From NCBI GenBank assembly GCA_963965975.1, contig OZ014422.1, positions 3,991,155-4,055,154 on the forward strand: a stretch of 64,000 nucleotides of DNA, read 5' to 3'. Shown piece by piece: positions 22,996-34,025 of the stretch. Position 1 is the stretch's first letter. Each line of letters begins with the position of its first letter. The translations under genes and the position numbers were made by a program. Below the pieces are notes generated by a model that saw nothing but the letters and a program-made list of their open reading frames with translations, made no database searches and was not told the origin of the DNA. Source of the stretch: Xestospongia bergquistia (lineage: Eukaryota > Porifera > Demospongiae > Haplosclerida > Petrosiidae).

Positions 22996-23335
22996 TCATC
23001 ATTGTTAAATGTGATAGAGAGAGGGAGACACACTGACAGAGAGAGAAAGACTGACAGAGAGAGACTATTAAAGCGAAGGAAAGAAAGATAGATAGATAGA
23101 TGGACTCACAGTCACTCTGTGTGTCTCTCTCATGCACGCACACACAGACACACTCTGACACAGATAATCTGAGATAGATAGATAAAGTGAGAGTGAGAGA
23201 AGCCTCAAAGAGAGAGAGAGAAACAGAGAGAGAGAGACAGAGAGAGAGAGAGACAAAGAAATAGAGATAGAGAGACAGACAGATAGACACAGAGACAGAG
23301 AGACAATATGAGAGACAGAGAGAGAATCTCTGGGT
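22996..23335. repeat. GA-rich array, unit 2 part b
   Basis: GA/GACA-rich tract with gagatagatagata runs. Ser/Leu-rich frames on the minus strand are repeat artefacts. Confidence 0.88.
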
Positions 23336-23500
23336 GCAGGTTTATCAGCTATCTCAGTTTGAATCTCTTGCACTGGATTGATTTGCAAGTTCTTGTGTTG
23401 TTTATTTGTTGTCTTCTTACTTGTAGATTTCTTCATAACAATTAATTAAAAAATGAGGTAGAGGGTGTGGCTTATGGTACAATAGAAGTTCAATTATAAT
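23336..23500. repeat. Partial Block P copy
   Basis: Shares ttgcactggattgatttgca and gttgtttatttgttgtcttc with the other P copies. Confidence 0.75.
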
Positions 23501-24199
23501 CAGAGACAGAAACAAAGACTCAAGGAGAGAGAGACTCCATGAGTTAGCGAGTGTGAGAGTGAGAGACCATGACAGAGACACTCTGAGAGAGAGTCAAAGG
23601 GAGACAGAGAGAAAGAGAGAGAGACAAAAAGACAGAGAGAAAGAGGGAGAGACACATTAGTGAAACAGAGAGAGGTACTGTGAAAGTAAGATATTCTAGG
23701 AGAGAGAGAGACAGAAAGACTCTCAGAGTGTGTGCATAAAAAAGGAGGCACAAACAATGTGAAAATGTGAGAGATACATTGACTGCAAGTAAGAGACATA
23801 CTACAAGAGAGCAAGAAAATGACAGATAGAAAAAAAGAGAATCCTAAAGTGAGAGAGGGACTGAGAAACAGAAAGAGTGGGAGAGAGACTGTGACAGTGA
23901 GAAAAAGAGACAGAGAGACTCTTCTGATAGAGAGAAAGAAATAGTGACAGAGAAAGAAAAAAGAGAGAGAGAAGACTCTGAGGGTTAGAGAAACTTGAGA
24001 GAGACAGAGACTCTTGAGTGTATTTGTGCATGTTAGTGAGAGAGGGGCTCTGACTGAAAGAAAAAGATTCTGAAAGAGAAAGAGAGAGTTAGAGTTTGAG
24101 AGAAAGAAAGAGAAAGAGAAACTGTTAGAGAGAGAGTGACTAAGTGGCAGAAAGACTCTAAGAGTGAGACACTATGAAAGAGTGAAAGATATATTTATA

Positions 24200-24242
<43 letters not shown>

Positions 24243-24508
24243 AGAGATTGAAAGACTCCAAAAGTGTAAATGTGTGAGTGGGCGTTAGAGAGAGAGAGAG
24301 AGACACTTAGAGTGAAGAAGCTATGATAGAGAAGGAGATAAAGAGAGACACAGAGATTCTAAGAGAGTGTGTGTGTGTGTGTGTGGGACAGACAGACAGT
24401 TCTGTGAGTGAAACAGAATGAGAGAGAGAGAATAGACTCTAAGAGAGTGTGAGATAGAGAGAGATAGAGAAAGAGAAATAAAGAGAGATAGATAGAGAGA
24501 GAGAGAGA
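23501..24508. repeat. GA-rich array, unit 2 part c, with (AT)n
   Basis: Landmarks parallel 16,500-17,235. The (AT)n at 24,188-24,240 stands where unit 1 has (GT)n. No gene. Confidence 0.88.
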
Positions 24509-24670
24509 AAACAATACACTTGAGTAATGTAACTATTGTCAATATTAAAATAATGTGACACATACAGCTGATCAATGTGCCTCCTTCTGTCTTACACAGT
24601 CTTCCTCAATACTATAAGATATGATGTAATTAGTAAAAGGGTGCAGTCTCACAACATAGTGGTTGCAAAT
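24509..24670. repeat. Block Q copy, uninterrupted (hAT1 empty site)
   Basis: Reads ctgtcttacacagtcttc where unit 1 has hAT1 inserted. This supplies the pre-insertion sequence for 17,316-20,058. Confidence 0.88.
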
Positions 24671-24699
24671 CTTATGTGTGTGATGGCCTGGCATAAACA

Positions 24700-25640
24700 A
24701 AGACTTAGAGGAGGTTCCTAATGAATGTGAAGAGTTCCAGCAAAACCAGAAGGAGGACCAAAGAACTCCCTTCATCCGTTCGAACAACCCAACAAACCAT
24801 GGCAAAGAGTACAGTTAGATTTTGCTGGACCTTTCTTCGGTCAGATGTGTTTAATTGTGGTTGATGTCTTTCTAAATGGTCTGGAGTAACACCAATGTCA
24901 ACCACAACAGCAAAACATACCATACAAGAGCTGAGGTTAATATTCTGACCTGTCAGAGGATACTGTCACAGACAATGGACCACAATTTCTTTCAAAGGAG
25001 TTTCAAGACGTCACTAGTCAAAATGGTATCAGATATAGCAAGGTAGCAAGCACCCTGCCATCCCAGATCAAATGGATTAGCAGAATGATTACGTTCAAAA
25101 CGGAAATTAAGAAGATGTCAAGAGGAGGAGGTAACATTAACCAAAAGCTAACAACTTTTTATTAAATTATCAGAAAACATCACAATCAACAGTCAAGGAA
25201 GCACCAGCTATGTTATTGATGAAGAGGATACCAAGGAGTAGATTACACTTACTGGTTCCAAATTTAAATAGGAAGATCATTGAAAGACAAGAGAAGCAAA
25301 AGAAATGTTTCGACAAAAAGGCCAGGGAAAAGAGTTTTCAGGAACAAGAAGTAGTTTGGTTGAGAGACTACTGAGGGACTACCAAGTGGGTGCCTGGTAT
25401 TATAGGGAAGAAAACCGGCCCTGTCTCTTATCGTGTAAAAGTTTGAGAAATGGTTTGGAGGAGACATGCAGAACAATTACATCCTCAAAATAAGGAAAGT
25501 TACCCAGCACCAGTTAGCAGTGACCCCACTTAGATTGAATTACTTCCTGCAGAGCCAGACACAGAGAATGACCTACAAATATTGTACATGGACCCACAAG
25601 GAGATTCTGTTATGTATCGCAATTAATGGTGAAGGAGATG
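24700..25640 (+). pseudogene. Ty3/gypsy integrase fragment
   Basis: The + strand encodes NKPWQRVQLDFAGPFFGQMCL (about 24,800-24,870), the integrase core start with its first Asp (LDFAGP), then LSDTVTDNGPQFLSKEFQ with the second Asp (TDNGPQF), GIRYSKVAS, and a C-terminal region with RVFRNKK and a YRG-like segment. Frameshifts and stops occur throughout, and the HPQTNG-Glu region is degraded to LPSQIKWISRM. It is a different gypsy lineage from the arm elements. It abuts, tail to tail, gag/protease remnants on the other strand (25,865-27,060). Confidence 0.78.
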
Positions 25641-25864
25641 TTATGTTCAACTAATTGCACAATCATTACGTCATTGTTTATTCAGTAAATATGCATCTAT
25701 AATTACAGTACTGTATAAATAGTCTTGACTTTTCTGATTTTTGTAGTATTATTATCATCTGAGTATCTTAACAAAAAATATAATATTTGTTAACATACAC
25801 CATCATGCTGCTAGGGTTGATAACAAAATTTAGTGCTAGTCATATACGTTAGCTCTGGTAATTA

Positions 25865-27060
25865 TTAAATGGAATGGATAGCTTCGTTATCAACTGTACA
25901 GTCATTTTCTTTCAAGAAGTTCATCCCCATTATCGCCTCTGTGGTAAGGGAATCAACAATAATTACTCTCATGTTAAATGTATCTTTTTCCAATTTGACT
26001 GGAATGTTGGCATAACCATGGATATGGAGTGGCATTCCCTCTAGTCCAATAAGTCGTGGGCCAGTCCAAGGTGTCAAGTGATAGTCTGAAGGTTTTGCTG
26101 CCTCCCAGACATCTTTTCTAATCAGAGAAAGGCTGCAGAAATTTTGTAAGTTGAAGTTGAAGTAATTGGAGATATTCTATAGTCTGTTGAGTCCTTTGGT
26201 GGTGATCCTTCCTGGCTCTATTCAGCTGCAAGAGTGTCTCTTTTCCCTTTGGCTCCCAGATAGTTGAACTGCAAACCCCCGAGCATAATAACCCTTGTTT
26301 CCACACTTTCTACAAACTACTTCTGTAGGAAGCACAAAACGTTTCTGCTCCTGTGTGGGCGGGGCTCGTCTCACATTATGATCTCTGCTTCAATCACTGG
26401 ATGATATCTTTTGTTCAAGTTTCTCCACTCTCTCCATCATCTGCTTCATCATAGACATAAGGTTATTGGAAGAGACTTTTGTAACCGATGCTATGAGATC
26501 ACTATCTTGTTCTATCTGGGCTACTCTACCCACTTTAAATGACTCCATCTCAAGAGTGGCGGTTACTGGCTAGTCTAACTTCTTTGGACGCGACTTCTTG
26601 ACACTAAAAGCCACCTGGGAATTATCTAGTTGACTTAAGAAATGATTCATTGCTAGTAGATCTTTAGCTTCTTCTTGTAAGTCAGGGAAAGGTTTATTGA
26701 CCAAGATCGTGAGGTCTTCAACATAATTGGCCCAACCTTCTGTCTTCTGCTTCCTTCAGGTCTGGAACTCTGTCTGGTACAGTTCTTGTTTGCATTTATG
26801 ATCAAATCTTACTTCCAAACCCTTCTTAGATTCTTCATAACTAGCTTTCGGTTCTTCTGTGAACTTCTGATATGCAGATTGAGCTCTCTTGGGTAGTCTG
26901 GCTCTCAGCCAGAAGAGCTTAGCTGCATCATCCCAAGCACTGACTACAGCAATGTTTTAAAAATGAGCAATACACTGGTCCCAACTGCCTTCTCCTGTGA
27001 AAGGCTCCGGTAGGACTAAAGGTCAAGCTGCCATAATTCAACAAGTAGACTAGTTGGAGA
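25865..27060 (-). pseudogene. Ty3/gypsy gag-protease remnant
   Basis: The minus strand from about 27,000 carries gag-like text in broken frames: AKLFWLRARLPKRAQSAYQ, EEPKASYEESKKGLEVRFDHKCKQELYQTEFQ and NKPFPDLQEEAKDLLAMNHFL. A basic linker and a Cys-rich stretch follow. At 25,865-26,077 comes a protease-like part with MRVIIVDSLTTEAIMGMNFLKEND, the second conserved loop of gypsy retropepsin. The DTG motif itself is not seen. It may belong to the same inserted element as 24,700-25,640 after an inversion. Confidence 0.65.
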
Positions 27061-28441
27061 TCCTAGCCACAGCGCCAATGTAATGCAATTGTAACAACGG
27101 ACAGTATCATGTTGAAAGCATATCATAATAACAAATTACTGAGCTTAAATAGAGCAAAATACAATAGACAAAGTAATGTAACCACACAACAAAGTAGTAC
27201 AAAGTAAGTATGACAAGATCCAATTAACATGCATACACTAATTAATAAGGCATTCAGTAGAACAAATACTGATTGACAAGATATTCAGTAGCACAATCAA
27301 CAAGGTGAGGTATTGAGTGATCTCTGTTACAAAATCATAATGACTCTAGTTTGTTAATCATAATGTATTTAATTATAAAATATTCATGATCACTGCTGGT
27401 GTCCATATATTGTACATATTTTTTTACTAGTCACAACTTCCATAATCTTCTAATAATTTTAATTTATACGATAACAATTATAATAACCATATGAACATTA
27501 ACAGTCTATAAGAATATTAAAGTGCTATAAACTTAGATCTAAATCTGGTAGCAAAATGGCTGTTACCTACTACAATATTGATTGGCATAAGTGTGCCTGG
27601 TAACAATATTAATAATTGGTAACAATATTTTCTTTGTTCTAATAAAGCAATACAGTATCTTTTTGCTTGACAAAATTGTATTGAAAAGATGATTCTTAAT
27701 TTTTGGGTCAAAAATGAAACCACATGAGTAGTTGCAGACTATGTGTCTCTTGCTGCTAACATACCTGACCTCTTAAGCTTGTTTGTATACAATTCACAAC
27801 TTCACCTGGAATTGCATATCAATGTCTGCAATCCTTTAAACTGATAAAGCTAAAGTAAAGAGAGAATGAGAAAGAGATTAAACATACAAGAGGTTAAAAC
27901 CTGTGATGTTCATACAGTATATGGCAAAGCAGTAAGCATTGAGAATGTACTCACAGTTCAATATATTCTGTATAGCAAAAAATAGAACCGTCCCCCTTAT
28001 GTGATTTGTATAGTGGTTTGATTAAAGGTGGTTGTCAAATGTTTAATGTTTCAGTCATATGTTACAGATTGTTTATCTCATAACAACAAATATTCATAGT
28101 AACACTAGGTGTCTAAATTAAAGATAATCTACTTTGTTTATCATAATATATTTCATTTTATATTCATAGTCAATGAATATGGTACATGATTATTAGTCTT
28201 GTGATTTATGACAACATGTAATAACAAAAACTATAGGAGAACTGACAGCATAAATAAGTCACTTAAACTAAAGAAGTCAATCTGAATTTAAGCTAAAATA
28301 ATACCTTTAAAATTAACACAGCATATACAAGACAGTGACTAAGATGAGGAAATGGAACAGAGAAACAAAGCATAAGCAAACAGACTATGATGGATGTATA
28401 TATTATTATACTTGTACAGGTATATATACATGTATAATAAA

Positions 28442-28475
<34 letters not shown>

Positions 28476-29519
28476 TCAACATCAATATTATTTTGCATTT
28501 ATAAAACAGATTAAAATACACAATATAGTCCAATCCTAATTGTTTATTAATTAGCCTCTGTACAAAGAAAAGTCAACAATGTCTCTAAAGGCACATAATA
28601 TACATGTATTAATATATACAACATAATCTCATAGATATCATACAAAATATATAATTATAATATATTATACAGCATATTACACACCAATATTATAGTACCA
28701 CATCTACTTTCAACAATTTGAGTGGCTTTTTTACATATTTTATGTATTTTCAATTTTCAATAACAAGTATTTACTAATATATATTCTGGCTACAGTACAT
28801 CCCCTATAATGACAGCACACAAACTAGTCATAACAATATGTACACATTAATATAAACTGGAATGGACTAAAGGAAGTCAATATGAGGTACTCGCACTCCA
28901 GTATACTAAAGTATAAATTATAAATACATGTATGCACACATGTAAATATCTATAAATGTACTAATAGTATGTAATATGAATTTTCCAACTTTTCAATTAC
29001 AAGTTTCAATACGTTGTGAAAAGTTTATATATTATTGTGATTTACTGTCAGCTAATATCTTAGTATGTGATTAATAAATGGATAAACGAACAGACAAATT
29101 AAACGCTATAACAAAATTGGTTAACTAATAATGCTGACTATGATTTTGTCATAAATGATCATTAGGTCACCTGGTTAAAGGAGAACTAGGTAATAAATAA
29201 TGTAACAGGAACTAGTAACCTTTAATACAATGCATATTACTGAAGGAAATAAAAAATAGAACAGATGTAATGTTAAAGAAAAAGTAACATGAACAGACAG
29301 ATATTACAATCCAGGATTAATTAATATCTGAAGAATACATGTGAGTACAATCCAATAATTATATGACTGATTACATGAACATCTATTAATTTCAAATAAT
29401 CTTGCCAGATTGTATAGTGTTACATGATAAATGTAACAGTACAATAACAAATAGTATGTCATTTGTAACTACCTATTTTTGCATCCCTATAATACTGGAA
29501 ACACTAAAGAGTTATACTA
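27061..29519. other. AT-rich region without recognisable gene
   Basis: About 2.5 kb of AT-rich DNA with a (CA)n run at 28,441-28,463 followed by (TA)n, and scattered poly-A/T. Short open frames (27,517-27,723 and 28,339-28,533, both minus) show no domain and are probably chance. No tRNA or other RNA gene is seen. Confidence 0.6.
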
Positions 29520-30245
29520 AACCAGCAATTAATTAATTATTAATAAGCTCCATGCATTGATTTAAAGTGTAAGAGTTTGTCAAGATTATTGGTTGTGTTT
29601 CTAAATCCATTGTAAATTTTGCAGGGTTATCAGTAGGGTCTCCCTCACCATAAGTATACGTAGCCATACAAACTATCACTTAAGAATCTTCTATCTCTTG
29701 ACCTAATTTACCAAATCCTCCATTAACAAGCCCAACCCTTATAATTTAGTACAATTAATTAGTATTGCTTACTGGTCATTGCAGTCCTCAGACTAGTGGC
29801 AAGTTCATCAGCTGTCTCAGTTTGAGATGATCCATAATGGTTAATCTTCTCTTTATGAGATATCATCTAATCCAGAAAGTCACCTGTGAAATATATATTA
29901 AAACATTACACATTATCACAGCAATGAGTCTGGTACATCACATCAAAATATGTTTAGTAAATCACACATAGGAATGAGTCTAATAAGAAACAGAGTATGG
30001 AGTCTCTCTTGCACTGGATTGTTTGGCAAGTTCTTGAGTTGTTTATTTGTTGTCTTCTTACTAATAGATTTATTGATAATAAGTACAATAACTACTACTA
30101 ATACACTACTAATAGACTAGATCAATCATTATTATCATATGACATATTTGGTTCTATAAAAGACATATTATCATACATTATGAATATGGGCATTATTAGA
30201 GTAGGAGACAGAAGGGTCTGTTTTTCTGTTCCATAATTAAATTTT
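29520..30245. repeat. Block Q copy followed by Block P copy
   Basis: 29,520-29,850 matches 20,140-20,455 (taagctcca, gggtctccctcaccata, ctcagtttgagatgatcca). 29,890-30,245 matches 22,360-22,640. Not coding. Confidence 0.83.
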
Positions 30246-30318
30246 ATCCATAATTAGTGAAAAGGATGAAAGAGAAGAAAACATGAGACAGAAAGAGAAA
30301 ATGAGGAAGAGACACCAC

Positions 30319-30390
<72 letters not shown>

Positions 30391-31205
30391 AGAGACAGAG
30401 AGACATAGAGAGAGACAGAGACAGAGATACAGAGACTTTGAAGAAGTGAGAAAGTGAGAAACTGATAAACCCACAAAGAGACTGAAAGAGAGGAATATCT
30501 CTAAGAATGAGAGAGAAGGAGAGAGAGAGAAGGAGAGAGAGAGAAAGAGAGACAGACAGACAGACAAACAGAAGAGAGAGAGAGAGACAGACAGAGAGAG
30601 TCTGTCAGAAAAATAGAGGGAAACAAAGAGAGAAATAGAGATACTTTGAGCATAACAAAAAAAGAGAGAGATTAAGAGACTCTCCGAATGTTTGTGTGTG
30701 TGTGAGAGAGACTATTAAAGAGAGTGACTCATGAGAAAAAGAAAGAAAGAGATATGGTTACAGAAAGAATGTCTCTGAGAGACAGTCCAAGAGAGAAAGA
30801 CACCTAAAGTAAGAGAGAGAAAGAGAGAAAGTTTGAGACACTAAAAGAGTATGGGTGTGTTGTGTGATAGAGACTCTGAGAGTGAGAGACAATTAGATAG
30901 TGAGAGTGATGATGTAAAAGACTCTAAGATGAGAGAGATACTTTGAGAGTGAGAGACTATGAGAGAGGGAAAGAGAGAAAGAGAAAGTGATAAGGAGAAA
31001 GGCTGAGAGACTCTAAGAGAGTAGTGAGTGTGAAAGAGAGATTCTTCGAGTGAAATGAAATGAGAGAGAGAGACTCAAAGAGAATATATGTGAAAGAGAG
31101 AAAGAGAGAGAAATCAAAATAGAGAGTCATAGAGAGTGAGACTCTGAGGGACAGAGAAACCCTGAGAAGGTGCTCAGATATGCAGGGAAACAGAGAGAGA
31201 GTCTA
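30246..31205. repeat. GA-rich array with (GT)n
   Basis: (GT)n at 30,319-30,352 passes into (GA)n and GACA repeats, then degenerate GA units. Minus-strand Ser/Leu/His frames are artefacts. Confidence 0.9.
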
Positions 31206-31510
31206 CGAAAGCAACTTCAGATATGTTTAGCAAATCACACTTAGGAATAAGTCTAATAAGAAACACAGTATGGAGTCTCTTTTACACTAGACTGTATTGC
31301 ATGATATGGAGTTGTTCGTTTGTTGTCATCATACAACTAGATTTCTTGATAGTAAGAACAGTAACTACTACTAACACACCAGCTCAATCATTATTATCAT
31401 ATGACATTATTTTTTTACTTAGAAAATACATTATCACATATCATTAACGTAGGCATTAATTAGAATAGGAGATGCAAGGATCACTTTTGTCTTTTTGAGT
31501 ATAGTTAGTT
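31205..31510. repeat. Block P copy
   Basis: Shares atgtttagcaaatcacac, aggaataagtctaataag and ctcaatcattattatcatat with 29,940-30,150. Confidence 0.82.
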
Positions 31511-31805
31511 AAAAGGATGAGAGAGAGTGATAAAGAAAGACTCTAAGAATAAGAGAGAAAAAGAAAGAGACTGTGAGAAAGACAGGAAATGAATAAGAGA
31601 AAGACAGAGGAAAAGACATAGTGAGAAATAAACAGATAGATAGAAAGAGGAGACATAAAGAGAGAGAGAAACTCTGATTGAGAGGCTCAGAGAGAAAGTT
31701 AGATTGTGAGAGTGAGAGACTTTGAGAGAGAAAGAGACTCCAAGAATGAGAGACTGTGAAAGAGGGAGACAAACCAAGAGACTTTGAGAGTGACAAAGAT
31801 AGAGA
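31511..31805. repeat. GA-rich array
   Basis: Degenerate gagactctaagaatgaga-like units, interrupted at about 31,808 by hAT2. Confidence 0.88.
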
Positions 31806-31807
31806 GC

Positions 31808-33110
31808 ATACCCTCCAAGTATCACGCTTATGGCGTGAGTCTCATGCATAGGTATGTATTCACATGCTCACATGCCCAGCATTGCAAATCCACACCCCCA
31901 GCATGCATCCACTCAGTTATTGGGCCACATCCTTGGCTTAACCACTACCTACAACGTGATAATGGTTGCCAATAGTTGAGTGGACAGTGATAGTGAACAA
32001 AGCCCGAGTGAGAGTGAGTGATCTGTCAGGTCACAGCTCTTCTAAAAGAATGAAGCTCGGTGCTGCTGTTTATCAAACGAAGTTTAATCATGCCTGGAAA
32101 GGCATATACCCTTTTATCAGCAAAGTGAAGGGAGATCCCTATAAGTTTTTTTGTCAAACCTGTTCACGTAACGTATCTTGTAAACACCAAGGCAGAAGAG
32201 ACGTAGAAAGGCACATAAGTAGGGCCTTACATGAAAGTAATTCCAAGAGCTTGAAATCGCAGTCTCTCATCAGCTTTCCTAGAGAATCAAGTTCTTCTAA
32301 TACAGAGAAGGTAAATGGCTTTTTTTTAGGATACATCCATAATATACCTTTTCCAGGTTATTCGTGCTGAGGTCAAAGTAGCCAAAATGTTTGTCCAGCA
32401 CAACATCCCACTCTCTCTTGTTGGTGAGCTCACTCCTTTGTTCAGTGATATATTTCCAGATAGTGATATTGCTAAATGCTATGCATCTCAGAGGACTAAA
32501 ACAACCTGTATCGTTAATGGTGCAATTGCCCCAGCAAGCTCTTTTTGAACGTATGAGAGTGAAGCCATTTTCTATCGCTGTTGATGGTTCATCAGACAAT
32601 GGTTTAGAGAAAATGAACCCATTGACTGTTCGTGTAATTTCTGACAGTGTGGATATCATTTGGCACTAACTATATGTACAGTTAAGGCTCCTGACAGTAG
32701 TTTCCGCTTCAATCGACTTTCCCAAGTGGCTCAGTTAGTTTTGCTTATTCCTCACTCCAATGCAACGGAAGAGCATATATTCTCAATGGTATGTAAGAAT
32801 AAAACTGCCTTTCGTCCAAGTCTAGACCCAAAAAGAGCTCTTTCAAGTGTTGTAACCATTAAAGTAGCTAGTCAAGAGGCAGCACACAGATATGAGCCTT
32901 CAAAAGAAGTTTTAAGAAAGACTAAATCTGCTACATGGGAATATAATGAAACCCATAGTAGGTCTAAGTAATGAAAATATTAATATTATTATTGTAAAAT
33001 TTTTTGTATAAGTAGTTTTTCTTTGAAAAATTTACACTCCTCACTACTTAGGTGCCCCAACCCACTCCCCAAAATTTATTTGCTCACTCCCAGCATCTCA
33101 ATGCCTTGGC
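31808..33110 (+). mobile_element. hAT transposon 2, internally deleted
   Basis: A block of non-repeat DNA inside the GA array, beginning cataccctccaagtatcac and ending near atgccttggcag. It carries hAT-type coding remnants (32,040-32,971). I could not define terminal repeats or a target duplication with confidence, so the limits are set by where GA sequence stops and resumes. Confidence 0.7.
32010..32971 (+). pseudogene. hAT-like transposase remnant, zinc finger plus C-terminal end
   Basis: The first part (31,966-32,370) encodes TKFNHAWKGIYPFISKVKGDPYKFFC followed by TCSRNVSCKHQGRRDVERHI, a BED-like C2HH finger typical of one hAT-derived family. The next frames give KVAKMFVQHNIPLSLVGELTPLFSDIFPDSDIAK and KTTCIVNG, then a block with AVDGSSDNGLEKMNPLTVRV on which stops intrude. 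After a deletion the last frame (32,660-32,971) shows LVLLIPHSNATEEHIFSMVCKNKT, the hAT C-terminal dimerisation region with its conserved N-A-E-R-like motif changed to NATEEH. The central catalytic domain is mostly missing. Confidence 0.78.
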
Positions 33111-33114
33111 AGCT

Positions 33115-33690
33115 ATGAGAGAGACTTTGAAAAAGTGAGAAGTGAGAAAGTGAGAAACTGATAAACCCAGAAAGAGTCTGAAAGAGAGGGATATCTCTAA
33201 GAATGAAAGACAAAGAGAGAGAGAAACACACTGAGAGAAAGAGAGGGATAGATAGAGACTGTGAGAGAGAAAGAGAGAATGAGAGAGAGACAGAATCTCA
33301 GAAAGAGGGAGAAAGAGAGGAAGAGAGTCTCTGGGAGTAAGGGAGAGAGAGACACTGGTAGAGCTCTAAGAGAACAATAGTCCCATAGAAAGAGAGACAC
33401 TTCATGAGAGAGAAAGACAGAGTGACACTGTGACACTAATAGACTTTGAGAGTGAGATAGAGATTCAGAGAAAGACTCAAAGAGAGGGAGAGAGAGTCTG
33501 AGAGTGAGAGATGGTGGAGAGTGTTATATATATAGAGAGAGAGAGGGAGACACTGAGAGAAACTGAGAGACGGTGAAAGTGTGAGAGACAGAGAGACTTT
33601 GAAAGAATGAGAAGTGAGAAAGAGAGATAGACTGTAAGAGAGAGAGAGACTCAGAGAAAGAGTAAGAGAGAGGGAGAGAGAGTGTACAAA
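33115..33690. repeat. GA-rich array
   Basis: Degenerate GA units. The beginning repeats 30,435-30,500 (gagaaactgataaaccca), so it is a duplicated piece of the same array. Confidence 0.88.
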
Positions 33691-34025
33691 TTCAGCTTTT
33701 CAAATGGATGGCTTGATGGTTCCTGATTCTGTCAAGATCCTAGTCTATGATGTTCTCTTATAAATATCTTCTCTTTAGTTAAGTCATCATATAATTGTTA
33801 ATTCATCCTGACAATATACTTGAGTAGTCTAACCATTGTCAATATTAAAATAATGTGATACATATTGCTGATCAATGTGCATCCTTCTGTCTCACAAAGA
33901 CTTCTTCGATACCACAAGACATGACGTAATTAGTAAAAGGGTGTGGTCTCACAACATAGTAGTGCAGATGCATAACTAGCGAATAATTAAGTATTAGTAG
34001 AGTAGGTCTCCCTTACCAATATAGT
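33691..34025. repeat. Unique spacer and Block Q first part (interrupted by hAT3)
   Basis: 33,805-34,020 matches 17,236-17,320 with 20,051-20,130. It is cut by hAT3 and continues at 36,341. The preceding 33,691-33,800 holds nothing recognisable. Confidence 0.8.

Noticed and set aside
24572..24923. Minus-strand frames at the gypsy integrase fragment
   Set aside because: The plus strand carries LDFAGPFF and TDNGPQF in order; the minus frames have no motif.
27061..29519. Possible RNA genes or small genes in the AT-rich gap
   Set aside because: I could find no tRNA cloverleaf, no box A/B pair I would trust, and no frame with recognisable domains.
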